In this document: positions 27,180 through 35,278 of the stretch, in pieces
Layout: each line of letters begins with the position of its first letter
How positions within the stretch are numbered: the stretch's first letter is position 1
Origin: Paenibacillus albidus
GTDB lineage: Bacteria > Bacillota > Bacilli > Paenibacillales > Paenibacillaceae
Reading direction: 5' to 3'
NCBI RefSeq assembly: GCF_014644435.1
Contig: NZ_BMKR01000020.1
Coordinates: 1 to 64,000, forward strand
Length of the DNA: 64,000 nt
Translations under genes and position numbers: made by a program
The notes under the pieces: generated by a model
What the model was told of the DNA's origin: nothing
What the model saw: the letters and a program-made list of their open reading frames with translations, nothing else
The model's database searches: none

Positions 27180-28412
27180 TCAGAAATTGACTCCGGATTC
27201 TGTTTTAGCCCAGCTTTTTCTCCAGGAACGGGTGACCACGTAAAAAATAAGTGTAGTCACTAACACGATCGAGCCCACTACCAGGAATCCGGCCATCTGG
27301 GAACCTGTGGATTGCTTGAGAGGCCCAAGAATGTAGGTGGGCAGGATATATCCTCCCAGACCGCCGGCAGCTCCGACAATGCCTGTGATGACTCCGATCT
27401 CTCTGGAGAAACGCTGCGGGATGATCTGGAATACCGACCCGTTGCCCATCCCAAGGCAGGCCATCATCACACTGGTATAAATCAGCATGACGAGGAACGA
27501 ACTGGGCATGGAGGCAATAGCGAAGGCACAGAGGGAAACCACACTGTACAGAATGACCAGAAGGCGCATGCCGCCGATCTTGTCGGCGATCCATCCCCCG
27601 ATAGGGCGGAAGAAGCTGCCTGCAATGACTGTGATGGTGACCAGATAACCTACCTGAATTTTGGTAATGCCATCGGAACGAACACCGTCACCGTACACAT
27701 CGTAAAAGAAGATGCTTGCATAGTTGGCGAATCCGACAAAGCCGCCAAAGGTAATGGCATAGAATACGGAGAACCACCATGTATCCGGATGCTTGAAGAC
27801 GCTGAAGTAATCTTTTAGAGGTTTGGGGGCAGGTGCATTCGGGGCATCTTTGGCCAAAATGGCAAACACGATCATAACGATAACCAAAGGAATCAGTGCG
27901 ATGCCAAACACATTATGCCAACCGTAAGTCTGGGCAATTTGCGGTCCGAAAAAGGTGGCCAGTGCTGTTCCGCTGTTCCCGGCTCCGGCAATGCCCATGG
28001 CTAGCCCCTGATATTGCGGGGGATACCAGCGGCTGGCCAGGGACAAGGAGACGGCAAAGCTTGCGCCGGCGAAACCGAGCAGGAATCCGATCATCTGCAC
28101 TTCCAGCAGACTTGTTCCCCCGAGCCATCCCCAAAAAAGAGGAATAAGGGTAAGGGACATCCCGATCAGGCCTGCTTTTTTACTGCCGATGCGGTCTGCC
28201 AGGATTCCCATGGGAATCCGGAACACCGAGCCGCCCAGAATGGGGATAGCGACCATGGTAGCTTTTTGAGTATCCGTCAGACCGAAATCTTTGGTGATAA
28301 AAAGCGCCAAGGCCCCGCACAAGACCCAAATCATAAAGCTGATATCAAAGTATAAAAAAGCTGAGAACAAACTCGGGGAATGACCGGCCTTGCGAAAACC
28401 TTTTGCTTCCAT
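27180..28412 (-). CDS. nasA: NarK/NasA-type nitrate transporter (MFS)
   Basis: A 410-residue major facilitator protein with about 12 membrane helices. FDISFMIWVLCGALALFI near the start and ADRIGSKKAGL in the loop after helix 2, plus glycine-rich nitrate signature-like stretches (GIAGAGNSGTALATFFGPQI and GIVGAAGGLGGYILP), identify a nitrate/nitrite porter. It lies directly upstream of the nitrate reductase fusion on the same strand, so uptake and reduction are made together. The ATG at 28412 is chosen since AAAGGAGG lies 9 bases upstream; the ATG at 28421 abuts the Shine-Dalgarno. Confidence 0.92.
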   Translation of the reverse strand: MEAKGFRKAGHSPSLFSAFLYFDISFMIWVLCGALALFITKDFGLTDTQKATMVAIPILGGSVFRIPMGILADRIGSKKAGLIGMSLTLIPLFWGWLGGTSLLEVQMIGFLLGFAGASFAVSLSLASRWYPPQYQGLAMGIAGAGNSGTALATFFGPQIAQTYGWHNVFGIALIPLVIVMIVFAILAKDAPNAPAPKPLKDYFSVFKHPDTWWFSVFYAITFGGFVGFANYASIFFYDVYGDGVRSDGITKIQVGYLVTITVIAGSFFRPIGGWIADKIGGMRLLVILYSVVSLCAFAIASMPSSFLVMLIYTSVMMACLGMGNGSVFQIIPQRFSREIGVITGIVGAAGGLGGYILPTYILGPLKQSTGSQMAGFLVVGSIVLVTTLIFYVVTRSWRKSWAKTESGVNF

Positions 28413-28630
28413 ATCTAACATCCTCCTTTGGAATGGGCAAAAAAGGGCCGACTGACAGAACCCGCAAATCTGCGGATTTCGTTAATCGGCCCCGTTGCCT
28501 ATTGCAGTCACGCCATCGTGACTGACTTGTATAGTTGATGTAAGTGTAGCCGTGCAATCGTCCTCTCCGGCCACAACATTGTGCGGAAGGACTGGATTGC
28601 TTCCAAAGCTGACACACTATTGTGTCAATT
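28413..28630 (-). ncRNA. Structured attenuator leader of the nitrate operon
   Basis: About 218 bases lie between the inferred transcription start (near 28630) and the transporter ATG. Read leftward, the RNA can form: a 5' hairpin TTGACACA/TGTGTCAG; a long composite hairpin bounded by GCAATC/GATTGC with inner GTCCT/AGGAC, TCCG/CGGA and CACAA/TTGTG stems; a perfect CAGTCACG-ATGG-CGTGACTG hairpin; and a final terminator hairpin followed by six T (28439-28492). This is the layout of a transcription attenuator. The trigger (nitrate-dependent antiterminator protein, cofactor or other) cannot be told. Confidence 0.65.
28439..28492 (-). terminator. Leader terminator upstream of the nitrate transporter
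   Basis: On the minus strand GGGCCGA and TCGGCCC form the outer stem, an inner CCGCA/TGCGG hairpin fills the loop, and six T follow. It ends 27 bases before the transporter ATG, so it must be bypassed for expression. Confidence 0.8.
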
Positions 28631-28636
28631 GGAATC

Positions 28637-28687
28637 TGTATATTGTCAATATAGTGACCTTTTTAAATAATGTCAATAATAATAACA
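28637..28687 (-). promoter_or_regulatory. GlnR/TnrA box and activator-type promoter of the nitrate operon
   Basis: TGTCAATAATAATAACA (28671-28687) is a perfect match to the TGTNA-N7-TNACA consensus of GlnR/TnrA. On the minus strand a -10 element TATACA lies at 28642-28637 with no good -35. The box centre is about 49 bp upstream of the expected start (near 28630), the position from which TnrA activates promoters in Bacillus subtilis. Nitrogen limitation should therefore turn the operon on. Confidence 0.75.
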
Positions 28688-28896
28688 TAAAAATTTAAAA
28701 TAACTGGATTTTAACCAGTTTTAGCTCAAAAATCGCGTTTTTTATGTAAGATAATATAACATTAAATCACATATATTATCTGTTCGCAGGCAGAACCATC
28801 GGCAGGCCTATGATCCAGTCCAAACCGCAAGCGTCTGCGTATATTGTAATCAGAAGTAGAAGGAGATTTTACACCGGATGAAGGAAGGGGATCGGG

Positions 28897-29238
28897 GTGC
28901 CAGCCAAACGTCCTGTTAGAAGAACAGCCAAGCAGCAAGCAGCAGCCTTGCAGACGGAAATTAACAAGCAACTGGCCGCATACGCCTGGCTGCAGGCTTT
29001 GGGTACGAATATTACGGCTATCGGGCAGACCAAGCAGCTATCCAGGCGTAAAAGCATACAAGCCGAGGGGCAAAAGCTGATTGATATTGGGAATGCCCTG
29101 CAGGCGCTGGCCAATACTGCGCAGTCGGCGCTCACGCTGGAGCAGGGCAACACAGCTTCGAATAACCTGAATGCCTTGGGCAATCTGCTGCAGGCCATTG
29201 GCAACAGCATTCAGATCATTGCGAGCAACGAAAGTTAG
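28897..29238 (+). CDS. Small repetitive helical protein of unknown function
   Basis: A 113-residue protein with a basic N-terminus (PAKRPVRRTAKQQ) and a helical body with repeated LQALGTNI, IGNALQALAN, LNALGNLLQAIGNSIQII motifs that look like internal repeats. It has no cysteines, signal peptide or membrane segment. I do not recognise a characterised family, although similar repetitive small proteins occur in paenibacilli. The GTG start has GGAAGGGG upstream. Its 3' end overlaps the convergent histidine kinase gene by 4 bases. Confidence 0.65.
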   Translation: MPAKRPVRRTAKQQAAALQTEINKQLAAYAWLQALGTNITAIGQTKQLSRRKSIQAEGQKLIDIGNALQALANTAQSALTLEQGNTASNNLNALGNLLQAIGNSIQIIASNES

Positions 29239-30509
29239 AAGAGCTGCACATAGAATGTAGTGGATTGACCCGCCACACTTTTGGCATAAATCTTCCCTTT
29301 GTGCTGTTCGATAATGGACTTGGCAATGGCCAGGCCTAATCCATAACCGCCTTGGCGGCGGGCACGCGAAGTGTCGGTACGGTAGAACCGGTCAAAGATC
29401 CTGGACAGATGCTCAGGGGCGATGCCTTCACCGGTGTTGGAGACCGATAACACGGTTTCGTGATGCTGTTTTTTCAGGGAAAGGGTTACTTTACCCTTGG
29501 GATTCGTATATTTGACGGCATTGTCCAGGAGAATCATAACCACCTGTTTGATTTGTTCGCTGTTGCCCTGGACCATCAATTCCGGTTCAATGTCATACTC
29601 CAGGGCCACATCCTTCTCAAAGATGACAGCTTCCATGGTCAGCAGAATATTCTCAACCGCCTCGCTCATATTAAATTTAGCAAACATCATGCCGGCTCTG
29701 GCATCATCCATTTCGGTCAGATAGAGCAGATCGTTGGTCAGCCGGGTCATCCGCTCTGTCTCTGATTTGATGTAGTGGAGCCATTTTGACTGATTATGAA
29801 TGGTATCCTCGTGATTGGATAAAAGAACATCGGCATTGGTGTTAATGATGGTCAGTGGTGTTTTCAGCTCATGGGAGGCGTCGGCAATAAACTGCTTCTG
29901 TTTATCAAAAGCTTCCTTAACCGGCGCGATGGACCGGTTGGCGAAGAAACGGCTGGTGAAAAAGATGACTACCAGCATGACCGATCCCACTACAGTAAAG
30001 GTATAGATTAAGTTCGTCAGAATATTTTGCTGTGCGGTAATATCCAGGAATACAAGCATGTACCCTTCATTTGTGGGCTGGGCCTGGTAAATCCAGTGGC
30101 TCCCGTCCAGATTAAAACGGCCGCTGCTTGAATCGAGGGCCACCGCTTTTTGCAGAGCGTCAGCATAGAACTCGTCGTCCATCTCGAATGAAGAGGTAGG
30201 CACGGCATTGCTCCATTCCTTATCGGTCTCGATCATGAAGGAAACGGAGCGTTCGGGTGGCGGATTCCCGCCGGCCCTAGGCTGGTTGTCCCCCGGCGGC
30301 AGCAGGGAAGTGCCCTCGGCTGCGCCCGTCCGTCCGGATTTGCCCGGAGGTCTCTGATAGGACTCCGATATTTTGTGGAGCTCCATACGGATATCACGCT
30401 GCACATCCCGGTAGGTGATGATGTATATGGCGGCGAAAGCGACAAGCATAATAATGGAGATTGTGGCCAGGTTGACAATCAGGAACCGGTTTCTGAGCTT
30501 CTTGAACAT
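29235..30509 (-). CDS. Sensor histidine kinase
   Basis: A 424-residue membrane kinase. Membrane helices lie at about 10-33 and 165-186, with an external region of about 130 residues that contains a G/P/R-rich low-complexity stretch (52-86) and a small mixed fold. There is no obvious HAMP; the H box ASHELKTPLTI (His213) follows soon after the second helix. ATP-binding boxes LLDNAVKY, GEGIAPEH and GGYGLGLAIAKS are present. It overlaps the response regulator stop by one base and forms an operon with it, divergent from the VTC/DUF4956 cluster. Confidence 0.92.
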   Translation of the reverse strand: MFKKLRNRFLIVNLATISIIMLVAFAAIYIITYRDVQRDIRMELHKISESYQRPPGKSGRTGAAEGTSLLPPGDNQPRAGGNPPPERSVSFMIETDKEWSNAVPTSSFEMDDEFYADALQKAVALDSSSGRFNLDGSHWIYQAQPTNEGYMLVFLDITAQQNILTNLIYTFTVVGSVMLVVIFFTSRFFANRSIAPVKEAFDKQKQFIADASHELKTPLTIINTNADVLLSNHEDTIHNQSKWLHYIKSETERMTRLTNDLLYLTEMDDARAGMMFAKFNMSEAVENILLTMEAVIFEKDVALEYDIEPELMVQGNSEQIKQVVMILLDNAVKYTNPKGKVTLSLKKQHHETVLSVSNTGEGIAPEHLSRIFDRFYRTDTSRARRQGGYGLGLAIAKSIIEQHKGKIYAKSVAGQSTTFYVQLF

Positions 30510-31186
30510 CAGGAGTTCACCTCTAATACATAACCTACCCCTCTGATCGTGCTGATGCGTACATCCGAATTCAGAAAGGTGAATTTTTTCCGCAAAAAAG
30601 AAACGTATACCTCAACATTGTTGTGCTCCACCTCGGAATCGAATCCCCACAGCTTCTCGATAATTTGCTCCTTGGAGGTTACCCCTTGCTTTCTCAGGAT
30701 CAACAGCTCCAGTAATTCGCATTCCTTCAGGTTCAGCTTCATTTCCTTGCCTTTCACCGACAATCGCAGATTGGCTGTGTTCAGCTCAAGATCCCCGAAC
30801 TTCAATCCATCCTCCGGCAGAACCTCACCTTTGCGTCTTAAAGCGGCCCGGATTCTTGCCAATAACAGCTCCGAGGCAAAAGGTTTGGGAATATAGTCGT
30901 CGGCGCCATGGTCCAGCCCGGCCACCATATCCGGAATATCGCCTTTGGCGGTCAGGAGGATGACCGGGGTGGATATGCCTTCATTGCGTAATGCCCGAAG
31001 CACACTGATTCCGTCCATTTCAGGCATCATAATATCGAGCAGCAGCAGATCATAGATCCCGCTGAGCGCATAATCCAGCCCTGATCTGCCGTCATGGACC
31101 GCGTCTACGGAATAATGATGTTTTTTTAAAATTTGGGTCAGGGCCTCGGCAAGGTGCAGCTCGTCCTCAACAATTAAGATTCTCAT
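30509..31186 (-). CDS. OmpR-family response regulator
   Basis: A 225-residue regulator with receiver domain (VEDELHLAEAL, phosphoacceptor in LLLLDIMMPEMDG near 51, LTAKGD, KPFA) and C-terminal winged helix (LNLKECELLELL, STIRGVGYVLE). It is the first gene of a leftward operon with the kinase at 29235. Its promoter must lie in 31187-31417, which it shares with the divergent VTC-domain gene; direct repeats resembling ACCTTTA/ACCTTAA occur there and may be its own binding sites. It probably controls the divergent cluster. Confidence 0.92.
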   Translation of the reverse strand: MRILIVEDELHLAEALTQILKKHHYSVDAVHDGRSGLDYALSGIYDLLLLDIMMPEMDGISVLRALRNEGISTPVILLTAKGDIPDMVAGLDHGADDYIPKPFASELLLARIRAALRRKGEVLPEDGLKFGDLELNTANLRLSVKGKEMKLNLKECELLELLILRKQGVTSKEQIIEKLWGFDSEVEHNNVEVYVSFLRKKFTFLNSDVRISTIRGVGYVLEVNS

Positions 31187-31417
31187 GGGTTGTCATCCTC
31201 TGCGTAGGGTTTGTATTTATTTGCTTCCTATATAGTATCAAGATTACCTTTAGTCAACCTTAATTGGAAGGTGCCGAGGCCGGGTCTATAACGATTAAGG
31301 CTGTGTAAAAAAAGATTATGAGACTGTAAAATCATTTAAGATTCATTAAAGGTTGGGGGACTAAGATACAAACATAACAAGCGAGACAATCGTCAAACAG
31401 AAAGGATCTGAACCCCT

Positions 31418-32161
31418 ATGGCCATCGAGGTCTTTAACCGGTACGAGAACAAATATCTGCTGGATAGCAATGCCTACCGGACATTCTACCTTGCACTGCT
31501 GGAATATATGGAGTTGGACGATTACAACAAACAGCATGAGTTCTATTCCATTACCAATTTGTATTATGACACTGAACACAATGCTTTGATCCGCAACAGT
31601 CTGGCCAAGCCCAAATATAAGGAGAAGCTCCGTTTGAGAGCTTACGGCACACCGGGCCGGGAGGCAAAAGTCTACCTGGAGATTAAAAAGAAGGTGCTCG
31701 GCCTGGTCAACAAAAGAAGAACGGCGCTGAAGCTGCATGAGGCGTACGACTTTGTCCGTACCGGAGCAGAGCCGGTGTTCCAGGAATATATGAACCGGCA
31801 GGTCCTGCAGGAAATCACCTATTTCCTCCGGCAATATGAGCTTCAGCCCAAGCTCTATCTGGGTTATGACCGGAAAGCCCTCTTTTGTAAAAATAACCGT
31901 GATCTTAGAATCACCTTCGATACGAATATCCGGTGCAGGCGGCATGATCTGCTGCTGGAGCACGGTAATTATGGAGAAGCGCTGCTGGAACCCGGCCAAT
32001 GGCTGATGGAAGTGAAGGCCGAGAAGACGATCCCGATGTGGCTGTCGAGGTTGCTCTCCGAACACCAGATGTATCGCACCAGCTTCTCAAAGTACGGCAA
32101 TGAATACAAAAAGATGCTGAAAAATAGCAAAACAGAAAGGGAGAGTGCCCTTTATGCTTGA
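31418..32161 (+). CDS. VTC-domain protein (polyphosphate polymerase-like)
   Basis: A 247-residue soluble protein with the VTC fold of the triphosphate tunnel metalloenzyme superfamily. Basic and acidic residues in NRYENKYLLD, YYDTEHNAL, KEKLRLRAYG, YLEIKKK, NKRRTAL, DTNIRCRR and LMEVKAEK match the tunnel positions. The eukaryotic Vtc4 enzyme makes polyphosphate from ATP; activity of bacterial relatives is inferred only. The next gene, a DUF4956 membrane protein, overlaps it by 8 bases, paralleling a catalytic domain with a membrane channel. Confidence 0.87.
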   Translation: MAIEVFNRYENKYLLDSNAYRTFYLALLEYMELDDYNKQHEFYSITNLYYDTEHNALIRNSLAKPKYKEKLRLRAYGTPGREAKVYLEIKKKVLGLVNKRRTALKLHEAYDFVRTGAEPVFQEYMNRQVLQEITYFLRQYELQPKLYLGYDRKALFCKNNRDLRITFDTNIRCRRHDLLLEHGNYGEALLEPGQWLMEVKAEKTIPMWLSRLLSEHQMYRTSFSKYGNEYKKMLKNSKTERESALYA

Positions 32162-32837
32162 TTCTTTATTCTCCGCGGCGCTGACAAGTACAGAATTAAC
32201 GTTTACCAATGCGATTGTAACCATTCTTCTCTCCATTGCGCTCGGCGCAATCATTAGCTTCACCTATATGAAGACCAATCCGAATGCGTATTCCCAGAGC
32301 TTTACACTGACGATGGTCCTGCTTCCGGTGATTGTGGCGATTATCATTCTGCTCATCGGCAGCAATGTAGCCCGGGCTTTCAGCCTGGCAGGCGCATTCT
32401 CCATCATCCGGTTCAGAAGTGCGCCGGGTGACCCGAAGGATATCACCTTTGTCCTGTTCACCATGGCGTCCGGCCTGGCTTGCGGGGTAGGCGCATTTGG
32501 TTACGCCGTATTGTTCACTCTCATTTTATGCCTACTGATGTTTATCCTGAGCCGCACGAACTTTGGCGTACGACAAACACTGCAGAAGGTACTTAAGGTC
32601 ACCATCCCGGAAAATCTGGGGTACGAAGAAGCCTTCGCTGAAGTGTTCGGCCAGTATAAAGTCGGATTTGAGCTTAAAAAGATCAGAACGACCGAACTGG
32701 GCAGCTTGTATGAATTGGTCTATGCCGTAACCCTGGATGAAAGGACCAACCAGAAGGCGTTCCTCGATGCGATCCGGTGCAGAAACGGCAATCTGGATAT
32801 CTCCTTGACGATGAGTCCAACCCTGAATGACTACTAA
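32154..32837 (+). CDS. DUF4956 membrane protein
   Basis: A 227-residue protein with four hydrophobic helices in the first 130 residues (FTNAIVTILLSIALGAIISF; MVLLPVIVAIIILLIGS; and two more around residue 105-135), including the conserved GAFSIIRFRSAPGDPKDI loop, then a cytoplasmic alpha/beta C-terminus. DUF4956 proteins are regularly found beside VTC-domain proteins and are proposed to act as the membrane partner. ATG 32154 has AAAGGGAG 10 bases upstream and overlaps the preceding stop. Confidence 0.87.
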   Translation: MLDSLFSAALTSTELTFTNAIVTILLSIALGAIISFTYMKTNPNAYSQSFTLTMVLLPVIVAIIILLIGSNVARAFSLAGAFSIIRFRSAPGDPKDITFVLFTMASGLACGVGAFGYAVLFTLILCLLMFILSRTNFGVRQTLQKVLKVTIPENLGYEEAFAEVFGQYKVGFELKKIRTTELGSLYELVYAVTLDERTNQKAFLDAIRCRNGNLDISLTMSPTLNDY

Positions 32838-32859
32838 GCGAAACGAGAGGATGATTAAG

Positions 32860-34899
32860 ATGAAAAAATTAATGATAAGCAGTAAATTATGGCTCAGTCT
32901 GATGAGCGTGGCCGTAGTGTCGGCCTGCAGCAATACCTCTGCCTCACAAGCTGTTGTGGAGGCCACCGCCACTGTTCAAAGCGGAACGGCTCCGGCCGTA
33001 CAGGCCGTCAGCGCGAAATTGCCGGACCTTGTGACGTTTGACCAAAGTGATACAACTGCGGAATGGAGTGCGGATGAGTCCACAACCATAACGCTGAATG
33101 GCACGGCGGCCACAATCGTCGGTTCGGGAGCGGCGGCGGCAGACGGATCGGTACACATTACAGCCTCGGGAACCTATGTCCTCAAAGGTGCGCTAAGCGA
33201 CGGACAAATTGTGGTCGATGTTCAGGACGAAGGAACCGTAAGGCTGGTGCTGAACGGAGTGGATATTCAGGACAGCGACAGCGCGGCCATCTATATCAAA
33301 GAAGCCGGTAAAACCGTTATTACGCTGCAGGAAGGAACGGAGAATACCGTAGCCGATGGTGCAGTCTATGTTTACGCCGATGCCGCTACGGACGAGCCCA
33401 GCGCAACCATCTTCAGCAAATCGGATCTGGCCATTAATGGAACAGGCAGCCTGAAGGTTACCGCCAATTATAAGGACGGGATTACCAGCAAGGACGATCT
33501 GAAAATCGTATCAGGGCTGATCGGGATTCAGTCCGCCGATGACGGGCTTGTGGGCAAAGATATGGTGGCGGTGCAAGAGGGGAAGATCACTATCGTTGCC
33601 GGTGGGGATGGGATCAAATCTACCAATGATACCGAGGCGGACAAGGGATTCGTGGCTATAGCCGGAGGGACTTTTGACATCAAGGCTGTTAATGACGGTA
33701 TTCAAGCGGAAACAACGCTCGTCGCCGATGGCGGCACGTACAACCTGATTACGGGCGGCGGCAGTGTGAACGGTGAAGTGAAGGTGGAAGCGAGAGGTCC
33801 TGAAGCTCCTGAAGCTTCTGGCAGCGGAACTGCTTCAGCCACGGCCGGCTCTGCGGAGACAGAGACGGCAAGCATGAAGGGATTAAAAGCCGGCGGCGAC
33901 GTTGCGATTAACGGCGGAACCTGGACCATCGATGCTGCGGATGATGCCATCCACAGTAATGGCAATGTTGCTGTAGCGGGCGGAGGGTTCACCATCACAA
34001 CCGGCGACGACGGCATTCATGCGGATGTTTTGCTGACAATCGCTGACGGAAAGATCGACATTAAGAAGAGTTATGAAGGCCTGGAGGGAGCGAACATTAC
34101 AGTGCTGGGCGGTGAGACGCAAGTGGTGGCTTCCGATGATGGCGTGAATGTGGCGGGTGGCAATGATGCCTCGGCTGCCGGCGGATCGCAAGGACAGGAT
34201 CAGTTCACAGCTTCTGGCAGCAATCAGTTGACCCTCAGCGGAGGGATTCTAACTGTGGATGCTACTGGTGATGGGCTCGATTCCAATGGGTCCATCTACA
34301 TGACAGGCGGGACGGTTACTGTGAATGGCCCCACCAACAACGGCAACGGGCCGCTGGATTATGACGGCAGCTTTGTACAGAGCGGAGGAACTCTGGTGGC
34401 TGCGGGCAGCTCAGGCATGGCCCAGGCACCTTCCGGGGATTCCGCACAATTCTCGGTGGTCATGACATACCCGCAGGTCCAGCAGGCTGGAACCCTGGTT
34501 CATTTGCAAGACAACGAGAGCAACGCCATTTTGACCTTTGCCCCATCGAAGAACTATCAGTCTGTGGTGATCAGTTCGCCGGATTTGAAAGAGGGAGCTG
34601 CCTACACGCTCTACTCGGGAGGAACCTCGACCGGCAGCGAAGCAAACGGACTGTACACAGAGGGCGAATATACAGGAGGCACTGAGGTAGTCGGCTTTGA
34701 GATTTCCAGCAGTGTCACCTGGCTTAACGAATCGGGAGTAACCACCGGAAATACCGGCGGCCCAGGACCGGGCGGCGGCGGACGGGAAGGAATCAGACCC
34801 GAAGGCGGAAAATTACCTGAGGGTGGGGTAATACCTGAAGGTGGGATGGGGCCTGGAAGCGGGGACACACCCGTAGAGGGGGATGTATCTGGAAGCTGA
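32860..34899 (+). CDS. Large lipoprotein, carbohydrate-binding-like repeats (DUF4353)
   Basis: A 679-residue exported lipoprotein. The signal peptide ends in a lipobox (VVSAC, Cys near 23). From about residue 60 to 540 it is made of repeated short beta-turn units such as GTYVLKGALSDGQIVVDV, INGTGSLKV, DGIQAETTLVADGGTYN, DDAIHSNGNVAVAGG and DDGIHADVLLTIADGKID, suggesting a right-handed beta-helix of the DUF4353 type seen beside VTC/CotH genes. The C-terminus is glycine/proline-rich with PEGG repeats. It probably sits on the outer face of the membrane or in the wall. AGAGG lies 9 bases before the ATG at 32860. Confidence 0.85.
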   Translation: MKKLMISSKLWLSLMSVAVVSACSNTSASQAVVEATATVQSGTAPAVQAVSAKLPDLVTFDQSDTTAEWSADESTTITLNGTAATIVGSGAAAADGSVHITASGTYVLKGALSDGQIVVDVQDEGTVRLVLNGVDIQDSDSAAIYIKEAGKTVITLQEGTENTVADGAVYVYADAATDEPSATIFSKSDLAINGTGSLKVTANYKDGITSKDDLKIVSGLIGIQSADDGLVGKDMVAVQEGKITIVAGGDGIKSTNDTEADKGFVAIAGGTFDIKAVNDGIQAETTLVADGGTYNLITGGGSVNGEVKVEARGPEAPEASGSGTASATAGSAETETASMKGLKAGGDVAINGGTWTIDAADDAIHSNGNVAVAGGGFTITTGDDGIHADVLLTIADGKIDIKKSYEGLEGANITVLGGETQVVASDDGVNVAGGNDASAAGGSQGQDQFTASGSNQLTLSGGILTVDATGDGLDSNGSIYMTGGTVTVNGPTNNGNGPLDYDGSFVQSGGTLVAAGSSGMAQAPSGDSAQFSVVMTYPQVQQAGTLVHLQDNESNAILTFAPSKNYQSVVISSPDLKEGAAYTLYSGGTSTGSEANGLYTEGEYTGGTEVVGFEISSSVTWLNESGVTTGNTGGPGPGGGGREGIRPEGGKLPEGGVIPEGGMGPGSGDTPVEGDVSGS

Positions 34900-34969
34900 A
34901 ACACGATGTAAGTTTCATATGGAGATTTGCTTATACTCAAGGGGTGTTCTCCGGTGACGGGCGGCAGGC

Positions 34970-35152
34970 TGGACTGCATTTTGTGCATCAGAATCCGGGA
35001 AAACCAAGCGTATTTTTGATTAGACTGCATTTGATACATCAGAACAAACAGTCCAAGCCTGTTTTTTGACTTTCTGATGTACAAAATACATCCAAACGGA
35101 CTTTCGGGCGCTCCCGGAGCCATTCTGCTGCACGAAATACATCAGAACCGCT
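34970..35152. repeat. 51-bp-spaced palindrome array (family B, copy 2)
   Basis: Four related imperfect palindromes begin at 34973, 35024, 35073 and 35124 (intervals 51, 49 and 51 bp). The clearest has arms CTGATGTA and TACATCAG-like around CAAAA; others read ACTGCATTTTGTGCATCAG and ACTGCATTTGATACATCAG, and TCTGCTGCACGAAATACATC. Linkers differ more than cores. The array lies in the 379-base gap between the lipoprotein and lipid kinase genes and is related to the one at 13262-13450. Confidence 0.75.
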
Positions 35153-35230
35153 GACCTCCCTGACGGTATGGCACACCCGTTCCCTCCTTCACCCAGTCAG
35201 GATTCATGAGCAGACACCCAAAAAGCTCCC

Positions 35231-35268
35231 AACAACCCGTGGTTCTTGTGAACCACGGGTTGTTTCTT
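35231..35268. terminator. Perfect 15-bp bidirectional terminator hairpin
   Basis: AACAACCCGTGGTTC (35231-35245) pairs perfectly with GAACCACGGGTTGTT (35250-35264) around TTGT. It lies between convergent genes; the A-rich and T-rich ends allow action on both strands. Confidence 0.85.
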
Positions 35269-35278
35269 GAGCAGAACC

